Made by a program: the position numbers and the translations under genes. Positions 50,950-60,204 of a stretch of 64,000 bases of DNA are shown piece after piece. Location of the stretch: contig JACKNE010000013.1 in NCBI GenBank assembly GCA_024235035.1, positions 109,153 to 173,152 on the forward strand. Direction: 5' to 3'. The first letter of the stretch is position 1; the number at the start of each line of letters is the position of its first letter. Under the pieces are notes generated by a model. That model made no database searches. It was not told where the DNA came from and saw only the letters and a program-made list of their open reading frames with translations. Source of the DNA: Gammaproteobacteria bacterium. Its GTDB lineage: Bacteria; Pseudomonadota; Gammaproteobacteria; Competibacterales; Competibacteraceae.

Positions 50950-52704
50950 TTAGGATGCGCTTACCACCTGGGTTTCAACCGGTCGCTTGAGAAAGAACAG
51001 CGCAGCAGTCGTCGCCAGCGTTCCCACGGCGATCGCGGCCAGATAGGGACCCAGGTGGGTCACGGCATTGGGAATCGGCAACACGAACACCCCACCGTGT
51101 GGAACCCGTAACTCACAACCGAACACCATGGACAGCGCACCGGTCATAGCGGCACCGATCATCAGTGCTGGAATCACCCGCAGCGGGTCCTTGGCGGCGT
51201 AGGGAATTGCCCCCTCAGTGATGAACGCGAGACCCAACACAGCGGTGGCGCCGCCCGCCTCCCGCTCGTCCAGCGAGAAGCGATTCTTGAACAGAAAAGT
51301 GGCCAAAGCCAAGCCTAGCGGCGGCACCATGCCCGCCGCCATAACGGCGGCCATCGGTGCATAGACTTCACTGACGATCAGCCCGGTGGCGAAGGCGTAA
51401 GCCGACTTGTTCACCGGCCCGCCCATATCGAAAGCCACCATCACGCCCAACAGCAGGCCGAGGAAAATCGCACTACTGCCCTGTAAGCCTTTCAGCCAAG
51501 CAGTGATGGTGGCGAGAGCGGCGGCCACCGGCTCGCCCACCACGAAATACATCAGCAAGCCGACGACCGCCGTACCGAGCAAAGGTAGGATCAATACCGG
51601 CTTGAGGCCGTCTAGAGTGCGCGGCAAACGGATATGATCGCTCATCCACTTGACGCTATAGCCAGCGAGGAAACCTGCAGCAATGCCACCCAGGAAGCCA
51701 GAACCAATGGTGCTGGCGATCATGCCGCCGATCATGCCGGGGGCGATACCGGGCCGGTCGGCGATGGAATAGGCGATATAACCAGCTAGCACCGGCACCA
51801 TTAACGTGAATCCCGCTTTCGCGCCGATTTGGAACAAGGTCCAGCCCAACGTGCCGGCGTTGACATTCTCGAACACATTGATGCCGCCGATGGCGAAGCT
51901 GATGGCGATCAGCAGTCCACCGGCGACCACAAACGGAATCATGTAGGACACGCCGGTCATCAGATGTTTGTAGGCGCCGGTGCGGGTCGCCGCCTGCTGC
52001 GCCTTGGCCTGCTGGACCTGGTCATCGTCATTCACAGCGCCGACCTCAGCGCTCTGCACCTGGGCTTGCTCAATGGCGGTGCGTACCAACGCCGCGCCAT
52101 CGTGAATCGCCGCTTTGGTGCTGGCTTCATGCAACCGCTTGCCAGCAAAGCGGGTTTTATCCACCTGGGTATCGGCGGCGATGATCACCAGATCGGCGGC
52201 AGCGATATCCTCGGCGGTCAGGGTATTTTTCGCTCCGACCGAACCCTGAGTTTCCACTTTGATCGTGTGGCCCTGACTCTTGGCGCCCTGTTCCAAACCC
52301 TCTGCCGCCATGAAAGTATGCGCGATGCCGGTCGGGCAAGAGGTAATGGCGACGATCTTCAAACCGGCAGCAGGCGATGAGGCGGGCTTCTTCGCTACCG
52401 GTAGGCTGGCCAACGCGGTTTTGAGCACTTCCACTCCGTTGCGAATCGCAGGTTCGGTGGTGGTTTCGTACAGCGGCTTGTCAGCGAAGCGAGCGATGTC
52501 CACCCGGGTATCGGCGGCGATGATCACCACGTCAGCCGCGGCGATGTCGGCTGCGGACAGCGTGTTGCGGGTACCCACCGAACCTTGGGTCTCGACCTGG
52601 AGGTCGTGACCTAGTTGTTTGGCGGCTTGCTCCAATCCCTCAGCAGCCATGATGGTGTGGGCAATGCCGGTCGGGCATGCAGTGACAGCGATGATTTTCG
52701 TCAT
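50950..52704 (-). CDS. fruA: fructose PTS transporter FruA (IIB-IIB-IIC)
   Basis: 584 residues. Two N-terminal IIB domains each keep the phosphorylatable CPTGIAHT motif (C10 and C123). The membrane IIC domain starts at about residue 245 (YKHLMTGVSYMIPFVVAGG) with about eight to ten helices and the conserved GIAAGFLAGYSVKWM and MGGPVNKSAYAF motifs. It imports fructose and phosphorylates it to fructose 1-phosphate. The first IIB domain of E. coli FruA is described as not phosphorylated, whereas here both carry the cysteine. It is the last gene of the fru operon, 31 bases after fruK. Confidence 0.93.
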   Translation of the reverse strand: MTKIIAVTACPTGIAHTIMAAEGLEQAAKQLGHDLQVETQGSVGTRNTLSAADIAAADVVIIAADTRVDIARFADKPLYETTTEPAIRNGVEVLKTALASLPVAKKPASSPAAGLKIVAITSCPTGIAHTFMAAEGLEQGAKSQGHTIKVETQGSVGAKNTLTAEDIAAADLVIIAADTQVDKTRFAGKRLHEASTKAAIHDGAALVRTAIEQAQVQSAEVGAVNDDDQVQQAKAQQAATRTGAYKHLMTGVSYMIPFVVAGGLLIAISFAIGGINVFENVNAGTLGWTLFQIGAKAGFTLMVPVLAGYIAYSIADRPGIAPGMIGGMIASTIGSGFLGGIAAGFLAGYSVKWMSDHIRLPRTLDGLKPVLILPLLGTAVVGLLMYFVVGEPVAAALATITAWLKGLQGSSAIFLGLLLGVMVAFDMGGPVNKSAYAFATGLIVSEVYAPMAAVMAAGMVPPLGLALATFLFKNRFSLDEREAGGATAVLGLAFITEGAIPYAAKDPLRVIPALMIGAAMTGALSMVFGCELRVPHGGVFVLPIPNAVTHLGPYLAAIAVGTLATTAALFFLKRPVETQVVSAS

Positions 52705-52735
52705 GTTCGGTACTCCTCAATTCTCGATTTTCTCT

Positions 52736-53719
52736 TCAAGCAACGGGGGTTACAACGACTTGCTCGGCCAAGGCGCGGACTTCCGCCGGACGTGGTAAAT
52801 GCGGTCCCAACCGGGTCAGCTTGGCGGCGGAAAAGGCGGTCGCCAGTTGCGCGGTTTCAGCCAGCGACAAGTCTCCGAGACGGGCGGCGACCAGCCCGGC
52901 GACCATCGCATCGCCCGCGCCGACTGTGCTGGTCACCGCAACCGGCAGGGGATGCGCGTGCAGCGCCTGCTCGCGAGTCAGGAACAGCGCACCGTCGCCG
53001 CCCAGCGAAACCACGACCCACTCCGGAGCAGGCGAGCCGTGCAACAATTCTCGCCCAGCGGCAACCAGCGCAGCCCAACTGTCGAGTGGCCGGTTGAACA
53101 ACTCGGCGAGTTCATGTCGATTGGGCTTGATCAATCGGGGACCGGCGGCCAACGCCGCTTTCAAAGGGGCGCCGCTGGTGTCCAGCAATACCGATACACC
53201 CGCTGCCTGAGTCTGTTCAATGATGGTCGCGTAAACGTCCACAGGCATCCCCGGCGGCAAGCTGCCCGACAGCACGATCCAGTCAACGTGTTCCGCCAGC
53301 CGCTCAAGCCGCTCCAGGACTTGGTTCAGCAAATCCGCTGCCGCCGCCGGTGCAAATTCCGGCCCCGGCATATTGAGATCGGTGGTTTCACCGCTGACGG
53401 TATCGACCAGTTTGGTGTTGATCCGGGTCAGGCCATCGAGATAGCAACAGTGGTTGGCGATCTTCTTACGCTGGAACAATTCCTCGAACAGCGCCGCATT
53501 GTCGCGGCCCAGTTGACCGGCGACGGCGGCATGCACGCCAAAATCCGACAGGCAGGAGGCGACGTTGACTGCCTTGCCGCCGACATCGATCTGCATTCGT
53601 AAAGCGCGGTTGACCACGCCAGGTTGCAGACCAGCCACTTCAATGGTCTGATCCAGCGCTGGATTGAGGGCGACGGTGACCACTTGGGCAGGATGGGCAA
53701 ACGGATTCAAGGGATTCAT
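52736..53719 (-). CDS. fruK: 1-phosphofructokinase
   Basis: A 327-residue PfkB-family kinase that turns fructose 1-phosphate into fructose 1,6-bisphosphate. Signature 1 is IDVGGKAVNVASCLSDFGV (about residue 45) and the C-terminal signature 2 is STVGAGDAMVAGLVAARLG (about 261), with the catalytic Asp of GAGD. NPALDQTIEV at the N-terminus is typical of FruK. The start overlaps the stop of the fruB-EI gene by four bases (ATGA). It stands second in the fru operon. Confidence 0.94.
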   Translation of the reverse strand: MNPLNPFAHPAQVVTVALNPALDQTIEVAGLQPGVVNRALRMQIDVGGKAVNVASCLSDFGVHAAVAGQLGRDNAALFEELFQRKKIANHCCYLDGLTRINTKLVDTVSGETTDLNMPGPEFAPAAAADLLNQVLERLERLAEHVDWIVLSGSLPPGMPVDVYATIIEQTQAAGVSVLLDTSGAPLKAALAAGPRLIKPNRHELAELFNRPLDSWAALVAAGRELLHGSPAPEWVVVSLGGDGALFLTREQALHAHPLPVAVTSTVGAGDAMVAGLVAARLGDLSLAETAQLATAFSAAKLTRLGPHLPRPAEVRALAEQVVVTPVA

Positions 53720-56214
53720 AGCGCGCGCACCTCGTCGGCGGTGCGGGCACGCAAGGCGCGCTGAGCCAGTTCCTGCATTGCCGTTCGCGATTCGCCGCGC
53801 AATGCGGCTTTCACCGGGGCGATATCTTGAGCACTCATGCTCAATTCATCGACGCCGAGGCCGGTCAAGATGCGGGCGCCCAACGGATCGCCGGCCAGTC
53901 CGCCGCAGACGCCGACCCAACCACTGCCGCCAGATCGACTGGCGGTTTGCGCGCCGCGCACCGTCGCATCGATCAGATTCAGCACCGCTGGGTGCAGACT
54001 ATCGGCTTGAGCCGCCAACTCTGGATGCTGACGATCCACCGCCAGCGCGTACTGAGTCAGATCGTTGGTGCCGATGGAAAAGAAATCCACTTGCGCGGCG
54101 AATCGATCGGCCATGACCGCCACGGCCGGGATTTCCACCATAATCCCTAACTTCACCTCGGGAGCGTTGACCTGCTGGCGGGCGCGTTCACAGTGCTCAC
54201 GCAAGGCCTCGATCTCACCGAGATGGGTGACCATCGGAAACATGATCCACAGCGGACCATGCTGCGCGGCGCGGTACAAGGCCCGTAACTGAGCGTAGAG
54301 TAAATCCTGACGTTGCAACAGCAGCCGTGCGCCGCGCACCCCGAGGAATGGGTTCTCCTCCTGCGGCAGATTCAGATAGGGGACCTGCTTGTCGCCGCCA
54401 ATGTCCAGCGCCCGGATAATCAAGCGCCGTCCAGCCAACACCTCGGTCATTTCACGATAGACCTGGTACTGTTCTTCCTCGTCCGGGGCATGGTCACGCT
54501 CCAGAAACAGAAATTCAGTGCGCATCAAGCCGACACCCTCAGCGCCAGCGTCGATGGCGGCGGCGGCCTGCTTCGGGTTGGCGACGTTGGCGGCGATTTC
54601 CACGGTATAGCCATCGGTGGTGGTCGCCGGCTGGTGACGGACCGCGCGCAATGCCTCGCGAGCAGCCTTTTGCCTAGCGATCACTTCGGCGACGCTGCGC
54701 TGATCCTGTTCGCTGACCTCTAGATAGAGACAACCACTACCGCCGTCGATAACGGCCGTACCGCCTTCTGGGGCAGTCATCAACGTCGGGCCGGCGGCGA
54801 CGATGGCTGGCAGACCTAGGGTGCGGGCCAGAATGGCAGTGTGCGAGGTGGGACCGCCGACACTGGTAGCCAGCCCTAGGACGTGTTTGGTATCGAGATG
54901 CAGGGTATCGGAGGGGGTCAGATCTTCCGCCACCAGGATCGACGGTTCCGACAGCACCATCTGCCGCCGTTCGATCCCGAGCAGCCGGGCCAGCACTTGC
55001 TCGCCGACGTCGCGCAGATCCAGGGCCCGCGCCGCCAGCAGGGGATCAGCAACCTGTTGCAGTTTATCGATCCGCGCCCGCAACGCCCGCTGCCAGGACC
55101 AGGCTGCGCCGTGGCCTTGCATGATCGTGGCCAGTGCATCCCGCATCAGGACCGGATCAGCCAATAGTTCGCGCTGGGCGGCGAAAATCGCGGCCTCGGC
55201 GGCGCTCAAGCGCTGGCGAGTGCGTGTTTCCAGTTCTTCCCGCTCGGTGCGGACCGCTAACAGCGCCTGTTCTAGCATTTCGCCCTCGGCCACCACGTCG
55301 CCGGGTTGATCGGTGACCTGGAAGCGCTGGGAGACGTGACGCACCAACTTGCCGACGGCCAGCCCAGGACTGGCGCCGATGCCGTACAAGGTGGTGGGAG
55401 AACCAGCCGGGGTCCAGTCTGGCGTAGCCTTGCGCGCGGTTAAGGCATTACGGCGCGCGCGTTCGGCGTCGGCTTTTTCCTCGGCGGACAGGCCACGCAC
55501 CGTCTCATGCAGGGCTTGCAGTGCTCGTTGGGCGTCGGCGCCTCGGACGGCCAGCCGTAGGATGGCGCCACAGGTGATGCCGAGGGCCAGTAATTCGGTC
55601 AGCGCCTTGGCGTCGGCATATTCATCGCCTTTATAGATGCGAAATTCGCTGGGGAAGCGTTTCGCAGTCTCCACCCAGCGGCTGGCCGGCCGGGCGTGCA
55701 GACCGTTGGGATAATCCACCGTCCACGCCACTTCGGCGTCGGCTGGCCAAGCCGGCTCCGCCAGCGTGACGACCGGCGTCGGTTCCGCCGCGTCGCCTAG
55801 AGCGGCAATCAGCACCAGCGGGTTTTCGGCGTGGAACAGGGTATCGAGCGCCTCGGGTTGTTGCATCAAGCGGGTCAGGCGGCGCAACAGCGCGATATGT
55901 TCATCGGATTGGGCGGCGATGGCCACCACCAGATAGGCTTTTTGACCTTCGTTCCATTCCACCCCGTTAGGTACTTGCAGGATAGCGATGCCGGTATGGT
56001 GGATCAGGTGACGGTCTTCGATCATCCCATGCGGGATGGCGACGCCACCGCCGAGGAAGGTGTTAGCGACCTGCTCACGCTTGCGCAAGCTGTCGATGTA
56101 ACCGGGTTCGATGTAACCAGCATCGGCCAACAGTTGGCCAGCGGTGCGGATCGCCTCGTCTTTGCTCTGCACGCGAACATCCAGGCGAATACAGGATCTA
56201 GTAATCGTTTTCAT
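53716..56214 (-). CDS. fruB: fructose-specific IIA-HPr-EI fusion (FruB/PtsI)
   Basis: 832 residues combining three soluble PTS proteins. The IIA(Fru) domain (1-145) has active H62 in GGGVAIPHGMIED. The HPr domain (about 160-250) has H173 in NGLHARPASRW. Enzyme I (about 275-830) has H458 in GGPTSHTAILART, PEP-binding GVGLMRTEFLF and the Cys of VGVCGGLAGDP. It takes phosphate from PEP and hands it internally to IIA and then to FruA, so this operon needs no separate ptsHI. It is the first gene of the operon and lies behind a LacI-type operator. A good ribosome site is not obvious beyond GGAG at about 56225. Confidence 0.93.
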   Translation of the reverse strand: MKTITRSCIRLDVRVQSKDEAIRTAGQLLADAGYIEPGYIDSLRKREQVANTFLGGGVAIPHGMIEDRHLIHHTGIAILQVPNGVEWNEGQKAYLVVAIAAQSDEHIALLRRLTRLMQQPEALDTLFHAENPLVLIAALGDAAEPTPVVTLAEPAWPADAEVAWTVDYPNGLHARPASRWVETAKRFPSEFRIYKGDEYADAKALTELLALGITCGAILRLAVRGADAQRALQALHETVRGLSAEEKADAERARRNALTARKATPDWTPAGSPTTLYGIGASPGLAVGKLVRHVSQRFQVTDQPGDVVAEGEMLEQALLAVRTEREELETRTRQRLSAAEAAIFAAQRELLADPVLMRDALATIMQGHGAAWSWQRALRARIDKLQQVADPLLAARALDLRDVGEQVLARLLGIERRQMVLSEPSILVAEDLTPSDTLHLDTKHVLGLATSVGGPTSHTAILARTLGLPAIVAAGPTLMTAPEGGTAVIDGGSGCLYLEVSEQDQRSVAEVIARQKAAREALRAVRHQPATTTDGYTVEIAANVANPKQAAAAIDAGAEGVGLMRTEFLFLERDHAPDEEEQYQVYREMTEVLAGRRLIIRALDIGGDKQVPYLNLPQEENPFLGVRGARLLLQRQDLLYAQLRALYRAAQHGPLWIMFPMVTHLGEIEALREHCERARQQVNAPEVKLGIMVEIPAVAVMADRFAAQVDFFSIGTNDLTQYALAVDRQHPELAAQADSLHPAVLNLIDATVRGAQTASRSGGSGWVGVCGGLAGDPLGARILTGLGVDELSMSAQDIAPVKAALRGESRTAMQELAQRALRARTADEVRAL

Positions 56215-56255
56215 ATTTATCTCCGAGGTGGACTGCGCTTTTAACGCAATAAATT

Positions 56256-56269
56256 TGTAAACGATTACA
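56256..56269 (-). promoter_or_regulatory. LacI-type operator of the fru operon
   Basis: TGTAAACGATTACA, 42 bases upstream of the fruB start. It is the exact reverse complement of the porin operator (48454-48467) and close to the lacI autoregulation palindrome. The central ACGATT resembles E. coli Cra/FruR sites (TGAAACGATTCA). Confidence 0.72.
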
Positions 56270-56440
56270 TTTTAGATGTCAAGCAAAAATTGGAGAAGCA
56301 ACGCGCTACTGAAGGGCCAGATAAATTGTCGCCTTCGTGACGATCGGTTTCGCCCATGGCGGAGAAATGTTTCGCAGTGGCAGTTACTGCACCGAACCTG
56401 GTATGCGGGATACCATCTCTACGAGCTCAGTTTCTAACTT

Positions 56441-57676
56441 CTAGGCCAGAACTCCGATCATAGCCCCGCACAAGCAGGTGGCGAAGGTGCCGGCAAGGAT
56501 GGATTTCATCCCGAGCTGAACGATCTCGGTCTTGCGCCCAGGCGCCATCTGCCCCAAGCCTCCGATCATGATGCCGAGCGAGCCGAAATTCGCAAAGCCA
56601 CACAGAGCATACGTCAAGATCAGGCGTGAGTGCGCCGAGAAAGCGTCGGCCTGCCTGGCAAAATCGACATAGGCGACGAATTCATTGAGCACGGTCTTAG
56701 AGCCGAGCAACGCACCGCCAAGCGTGGCTTCCGCCCAAGGCAGGCCCAAACACCATGCCAGGGGCGCGAACAACCAGCCCATGATCCGCTGCAAGGTCAG
56801 TGGTGCGCCAGCTACTGCAGGCAAAGCCGCAAGGATGGCATTGGCAAGACTGACCAGTGCGACCAGCACGACCAACATGGCGAGAATGTTGAGAAATAAC
56901 GTCAAGCCATCGGTAGTGCCTCGGGTGATCGCATCCATAGTGCTGCCGGAGCGCAGCGTTTCATCGAAAACGCCAGCGGTGGTCTCCTCCGTCCCAAACG
57001 GGACCATCAGCGCCGAGATCGCCAGTCCCGCCGGAGCGGTGATCACCGAAGCGACCAGGATGTGGCCCAAAGCTCCCGGCACAATGGTCGCCAGCAGAGA
57101 AGCGTACAACACCATCATCGTTCCAGCGATGCCAGCCATGCCGACTACCATCACCGCGAACAGTTCACCTCGGCTCATGCGCGCCAGGTACGGTTTCACC
57201 AGCAGCGGCGCCTCGACCATGCCGACGAATACATTGGCCGCCGTCGCAAAACCCAGCGCACCACCAATTCCCATGGTCCTTTGCAACACCCAGGAGAAGC
57301 CACGCACGACCCATTGCAGGACCCCCCAGTGGAACAGCAGCGCGGACAGCGCCGACATCACCAGCACCACCGGAAGAGATTGAAAGGCAAGGATAAAACT
57401 TGAGCCTGGCCGGTTCTCGGCAAAGGGCAACGGGCCACCGCCAAGATAGCCGAAGACCAAGCCGGTACCTGCCTGGGTCGCAGCCTGGATGGCCTCGACC
57501 ACGGTGTTGAGACCGAGCACGGCCTCGCGTACCCCGGAAATTTTCAAGAGCGCCAGCGCGAATACCAGCGCGAGTGCGACACCGATCAGCACCGGCTGCC
57601 ATCGAATGGCGCTACGATCCTCGCTGATCGCCCACGAGATCATCAGGATCAGCACGACGCCCACAAGTCCCTGCAT
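56441..57676 (-). CDS. nupC: concentrative nucleoside transporter (NupC/CNT family)
   Basis: 411 residues with about ten membrane segments. CNT motifs are PGSSFILAFQSLPVVLVMSA, GFATAANVFVGMVEAPLLVK (about residues 140-160) and GSLGIMIGGLGQMAPGRK near the C-terminus. It imports nucleosides with Na+ or H+. A GGAGG precedes the ATG at 57676. It lies upstream of the fru operon on the same strand but is separated by 226 bases containing the fru operator, so it is a separate unit. A weak palindrome (TTGAAGATCATTTCAA at 57709-57724) lies upstream. Confidence 0.9.
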   Translation of the reverse strand: MQGLVGVVLILMISWAISEDRSAIRWQPVLIGVALALVFALALLKISGVREAVLGLNTVVEAIQAATQAGTGLVFGYLGGGPLPFAENRPGSSFILAFQSLPVVLVMSALSALLFHWGVLQWVVRGFSWVLQRTMGIGGALGFATAANVFVGMVEAPLLVKPYLARMSRGELFAVMVVGMAGIAGTMMVLYASLLATIVPGALGHILVASVITAPAGLAISALMVPFGTEETTAGVFDETLRSGSTMDAITRGTTDGLTLFLNILAMLVVLVALVSLANAILAALPAVAGAPLTLQRIMGWLFAPLAWCLGLPWAEATLGGALLGSKTVLNEFVAYVDFARQADAFSAHSRLILTYALCGFANFGSLGIMIGGLGQMAPGRKTEIVQLGMKSILAGTFATCLCGAMIGVLA

Positions 57677-57969
57677 CTATCCTCCAATTCCAAAATGAAA
57701 GCGTATCTTGAAGATCATTTCAAATTGAAACACCCCTTTTGCTTCCCCGCATCCTCTCACTTCGGCCATAAAAACATATCCATTTGAATATAAATATGAT
57801 TATTTTTTAGAGTGAAACTGAATGATTGGCCCATCTCTTGATTGGGATTGGCGCCTTGCTCTAAGAGACAAAGTGATTCTTTGAAGAGCAGAATTGGCTG
57901 GAAATACTTACATGAATCCAGCGAGATTGCCAACACCACCTCAAATCGAATCGGCTATGGAGATAAACC

Positions 57970-58050
57970 GTGGAAACCCTGCAAGCGACCCTGCTGGTCA
58001 TCATTTTGATCATGGTCACGTTACTGCCCGGCATCGCCAGTCTTTTTTGA
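57970..58050 (+). CDS. candidate 26-residue single-helix membrane peptide
   Basis: A GTG-started ORF with GGAG seven bases upstream encodes 26 residues that are almost entirely one hydrophobic helix (LLVIILIMVTLLPGIASLF after METLQAT). Small membrane subunits such as KdpF or CydX look similar, but no partner complex is next to it. It sits in the otherwise empty 57.7-58.1 kb gap, 33 bases before the next gene. Confidence 0.4.
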   Translation: METLQATLLVIILIMVTLLPGIASLF

Positions 58051-58083
58051 AGCATCCCATCTCCTCATCCTTGCCAACCCCAT

Positions 58084-58485
58084 ATGAATCCTGCCAATTC
58101 TACTCCTAACTCCCTGCAGAACGCCGCTATTCAGGCGGTGGACACCTTATCCGACTTGCAACAGCGCCTCGCCGCAATCATGCTGACCGAAAGCCTCGAC
58201 GAGTCGATCTTTACCAGTTTGATCAAGATCGAAAGCTGTTTAGCCAGCGTTCGCGGGGCTTTGCATGATGCTTGTCGGAACAGCGCTGGCCAAGAGTGGT
58301 ATCGCGAGACGGAACTACTGGCGCGTTTTCGAGCACTGCCGGACCACGTCATGGCGCGGATACTGGTCGGCTTGATCGACGGTGACTTCACCTATCAAGA
58401 GCAGTTGGCGATTCTCATACCTGACCGGGCTGACAAAAGCGCGAAAATGGCTGGATTGCGCCATATAGCGGGAGTAGCGTCCTGA
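58084..58485 (+). CDS. hypothetical protein, 133 aa
   Basis: I do not recognise a family. It is a soluble, helical protein (TLSDLQQRLAAIMLTESLDE, SLIKIESCLASVRGALHDAC, ALPDHVMARILVGLIDGDFT). It has no signal peptide, membrane segment or metal motif. The ribosome site before the ATG at 58084 is weak. It may be cotranscribed with the preceding small membrane peptide. The next gene is convergent. Confidence 0.55.
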   Translation: MNPANSTPNSLQNAAIQAVDTLSDLQQRLAAIMLTESLDESIFTSLIKIESCLASVRGALHDACRNSAGQEWYRETELLARFRALPDHVMARILVGLIDGDFTYQEQLAILIPDRADKSAKMAGLRHIAGVAS

Positions 58486-58581
58486 CCACTCACGATCGAG
58501 GATGAACGGTCCGGCGGTCCGTTCTGAGCAGCCCCCGATTTTTGCGCTTCTCGCCCGTCGCCCCAGGAACAGACATTTTTA

Positions 58582-59196
58582 TTAGGTCAGCACCGCTTCC
58601 ACCAAGTGCGCCAACCGATCCAGCGCCCCCGCATAAAAATGATCGGCGCCCGGTAATACATGCAAGCGGCCGGCTGGATGCCAAGATGTCATCCGTTGCC
58701 GTAACAAATCCAGTGGGGCGAACGAATCACGGTCGCCAACGATCACCACCGGCTCGGCTGACACCGGAGGGATGGCGTCGAACTCCAGGTACGCGACCGG
58801 CGGCGCGACCAAAAGCAATCGACGAACCGTGGCCAACGGTGGACCCAAGCGCAGATTGATCCAAGCGCCGAAGGAATAGCCGGCCAGCTCGGTGACGCGC
58901 TTACCCTGGCCGGCCAGAAATTCCGTCGCGGCGCGTAGGTCATCCAGTTCCCCGCCGCCATCGTCGTACGCGCCCTCGCTAGCGCCGACTCCGCGAAAAT
59001 TGAAGCGCAAGGTGCTGTAGCCCAGTCGCTGGTACCCATCGGCCAGCACCGCCACCACCGGATTGTCCAATTCGCCGCCATACAGCGGGTGGGGATGTGT
59101 GATCACGACCGCCTCCGGGCCAGGGGCGAGATGCAACCGGCCCTCCAGTCGCAGCGCACCTGCCTTGAAAAAGAACGGATCTTCGAGTGTGGACAT
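58582..59196 (-). CDS. alpha/beta hydrolase (dienelactone hydrolase-like, COG2945)
   Basis: 204 residues. Typical opening HPHPLYGGELDNPVV (about residue 35) and RFNFRGVGASEG (about 65), the nucleophile in AGYSFGAW (about 105), an acid in VGDRDSFAPL (about 153) and His in LPGADHFYAG (about 182). These small COG2945 hydrolases are common, but their substrate is not known. It lies 14 bases downstream of the mipA-like gene on the same strand, so the two are probably co-transcribed. Confidence 0.85.
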   Translation of the reverse strand: MSTLEDPFFFKAGALRLEGRLHLAPGPEAVVITHPHPLYGGELDNPVVAVLADGYQRLGYSTLRFNFRGVGASEGAYDDGGGELDDLRAATEFLAGQGKRVTELAGYSFGAWINLRLGPPLATVRRLLLVAPPVAYLEFDAIPPVSAEPVVIVGDRDSFAPLDLLRQRMTSWHPAGRLHVLPGADHFYAGALDRLAHLVEAVLT

Positions 59197-59210
59197 GGAT
59201 CGGCGACAGC

Positions 59211-60038
59211 TTACTTCCAGGCGTAACCGACGCCGACGCCACCGCTCACCTGATTGGCGTCGCCGTGCTTGACGATCGGGCTATCGGCAGCATCACCAGA
59301 AATTCGCTGGTATAGCAACCCAGCGCCCGCGTACCATTCCGGAGTGATTTGGAAGACCACCGCCGGCCAGGCATACCATTGCGTCAATCCGCCGCCCGGA
59401 TTGAACGCTGGCAAGCCACTGGCCAGGGAGTCACGCGAACTGATTCCATAATAAGCTCGATTGAAGCTCGAACTGGCCCACGAGGCGCCGCCGCCGATGC
59501 CCACGACGGCCCGATGACTGATCGGGAACCAGAAATTCGCCCACAGCGAGCTATGCGTCCCACTGTAAACGTCGCCCAAATCGCCCAGTACCTGGGCGCC
59601 AACTCGCAAACGCCATGGAATGCCCTCGAAGTTATTATGTGTGTACGAGACGATCAGTCCTCCCTCAATCGTGCCATCCACATCCGACAGGCGTGCAATG
59701 ACATCATCGTCCACATCATTGCGCCCAAACTGGTAAGCGAGAATCGGTCCTACCTGCCAAGTCGGCGAATCGAGCAAGTTCATATCGGCGACCGGGCCAT
59801 ACCACTCGATAAATCGGTTGCTATCCTTGAATTGATAATACAGACCGGGCGCCGCGCCCCAAACGTAATCGTCGGAACCACTGTATTCCGGCGTCACTCC
59901 CACGCCGAGACCGATGAAGTTAGGGATAAAATTCTTGGGTGGCTCCTCGGCGCGCACGGACACCGAACCGAAGAACACACCCACCGCCAGAAAAGCGGCG
60001 GCGACCGTAGCTAAAACCCTTGGTGCATAATGCTGCAT
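59211..60038 (-). CDS. MipA/OmpV-family outer-membrane protein
   Basis: A 275-residue outer-membrane barrel. A signal peptide covers residues 1-30 (TVAAAFLAVGVFFGSVSVRA). It opens NFIGLGVGVTPEYSGSDDYV and WGAAPGLYYQFKDSN, as in the family, and ends with an alternating strand closing in GVGVGYAWK. The usual terminal Phe or aromatic is replaced by Lys after Trp. MipA was found as a scaffold for murein enzymes; other members act in osmotic or antibiotic response. It is followed by the COG2945 hydrolase gene. Confidence 0.87.
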   Translation of the reverse strand: MQHYAPRVLATVAAAFLAVGVFFGSVSVRAEEPPKNFIPNFIGLGVGVTPEYSGSDDYVWGAAPGLYYQFKDSNRFIEWYGPVADMNLLDSPTWQVGPILAYQFGRNDVDDDVIARLSDVDGTIEGGLIVSYTHNNFEGIPWRLRVGAQVLGDLGDVYSGTHSSLWANFWFPISHRAVVGIGGGASWASSSFNRAYYGISSRDSLASGLPAFNPGGGLTQWYAWPAVVFQITPEWYAGAGLLYQRISGDAADSPIVKHGDANQVSGGVGVGYAWK

Positions 60039-60204
60039 GTCTTGATCCTGAAAAGTGGTAGTGGAAGTTTTTTATTCAACATCATAATGCATCGTTTATC
60101 CATGAGTCGGTCAATGCTCATTTCCGTTTGCGCTCACCTTGAAAAAACAGGGTCGGCGTTCACGTTCAAATCATGCCCTTCGCATTGATGCCCGTTTTGG
60201 AGGC

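Noticed and set aside
57709..57724. TTGAAGATCATTTCAA palindrome before the nucleoside transporter as an operator
   Set aside because: Five-base arms only, no second copy; noted in the gene entry but not counted as a site.
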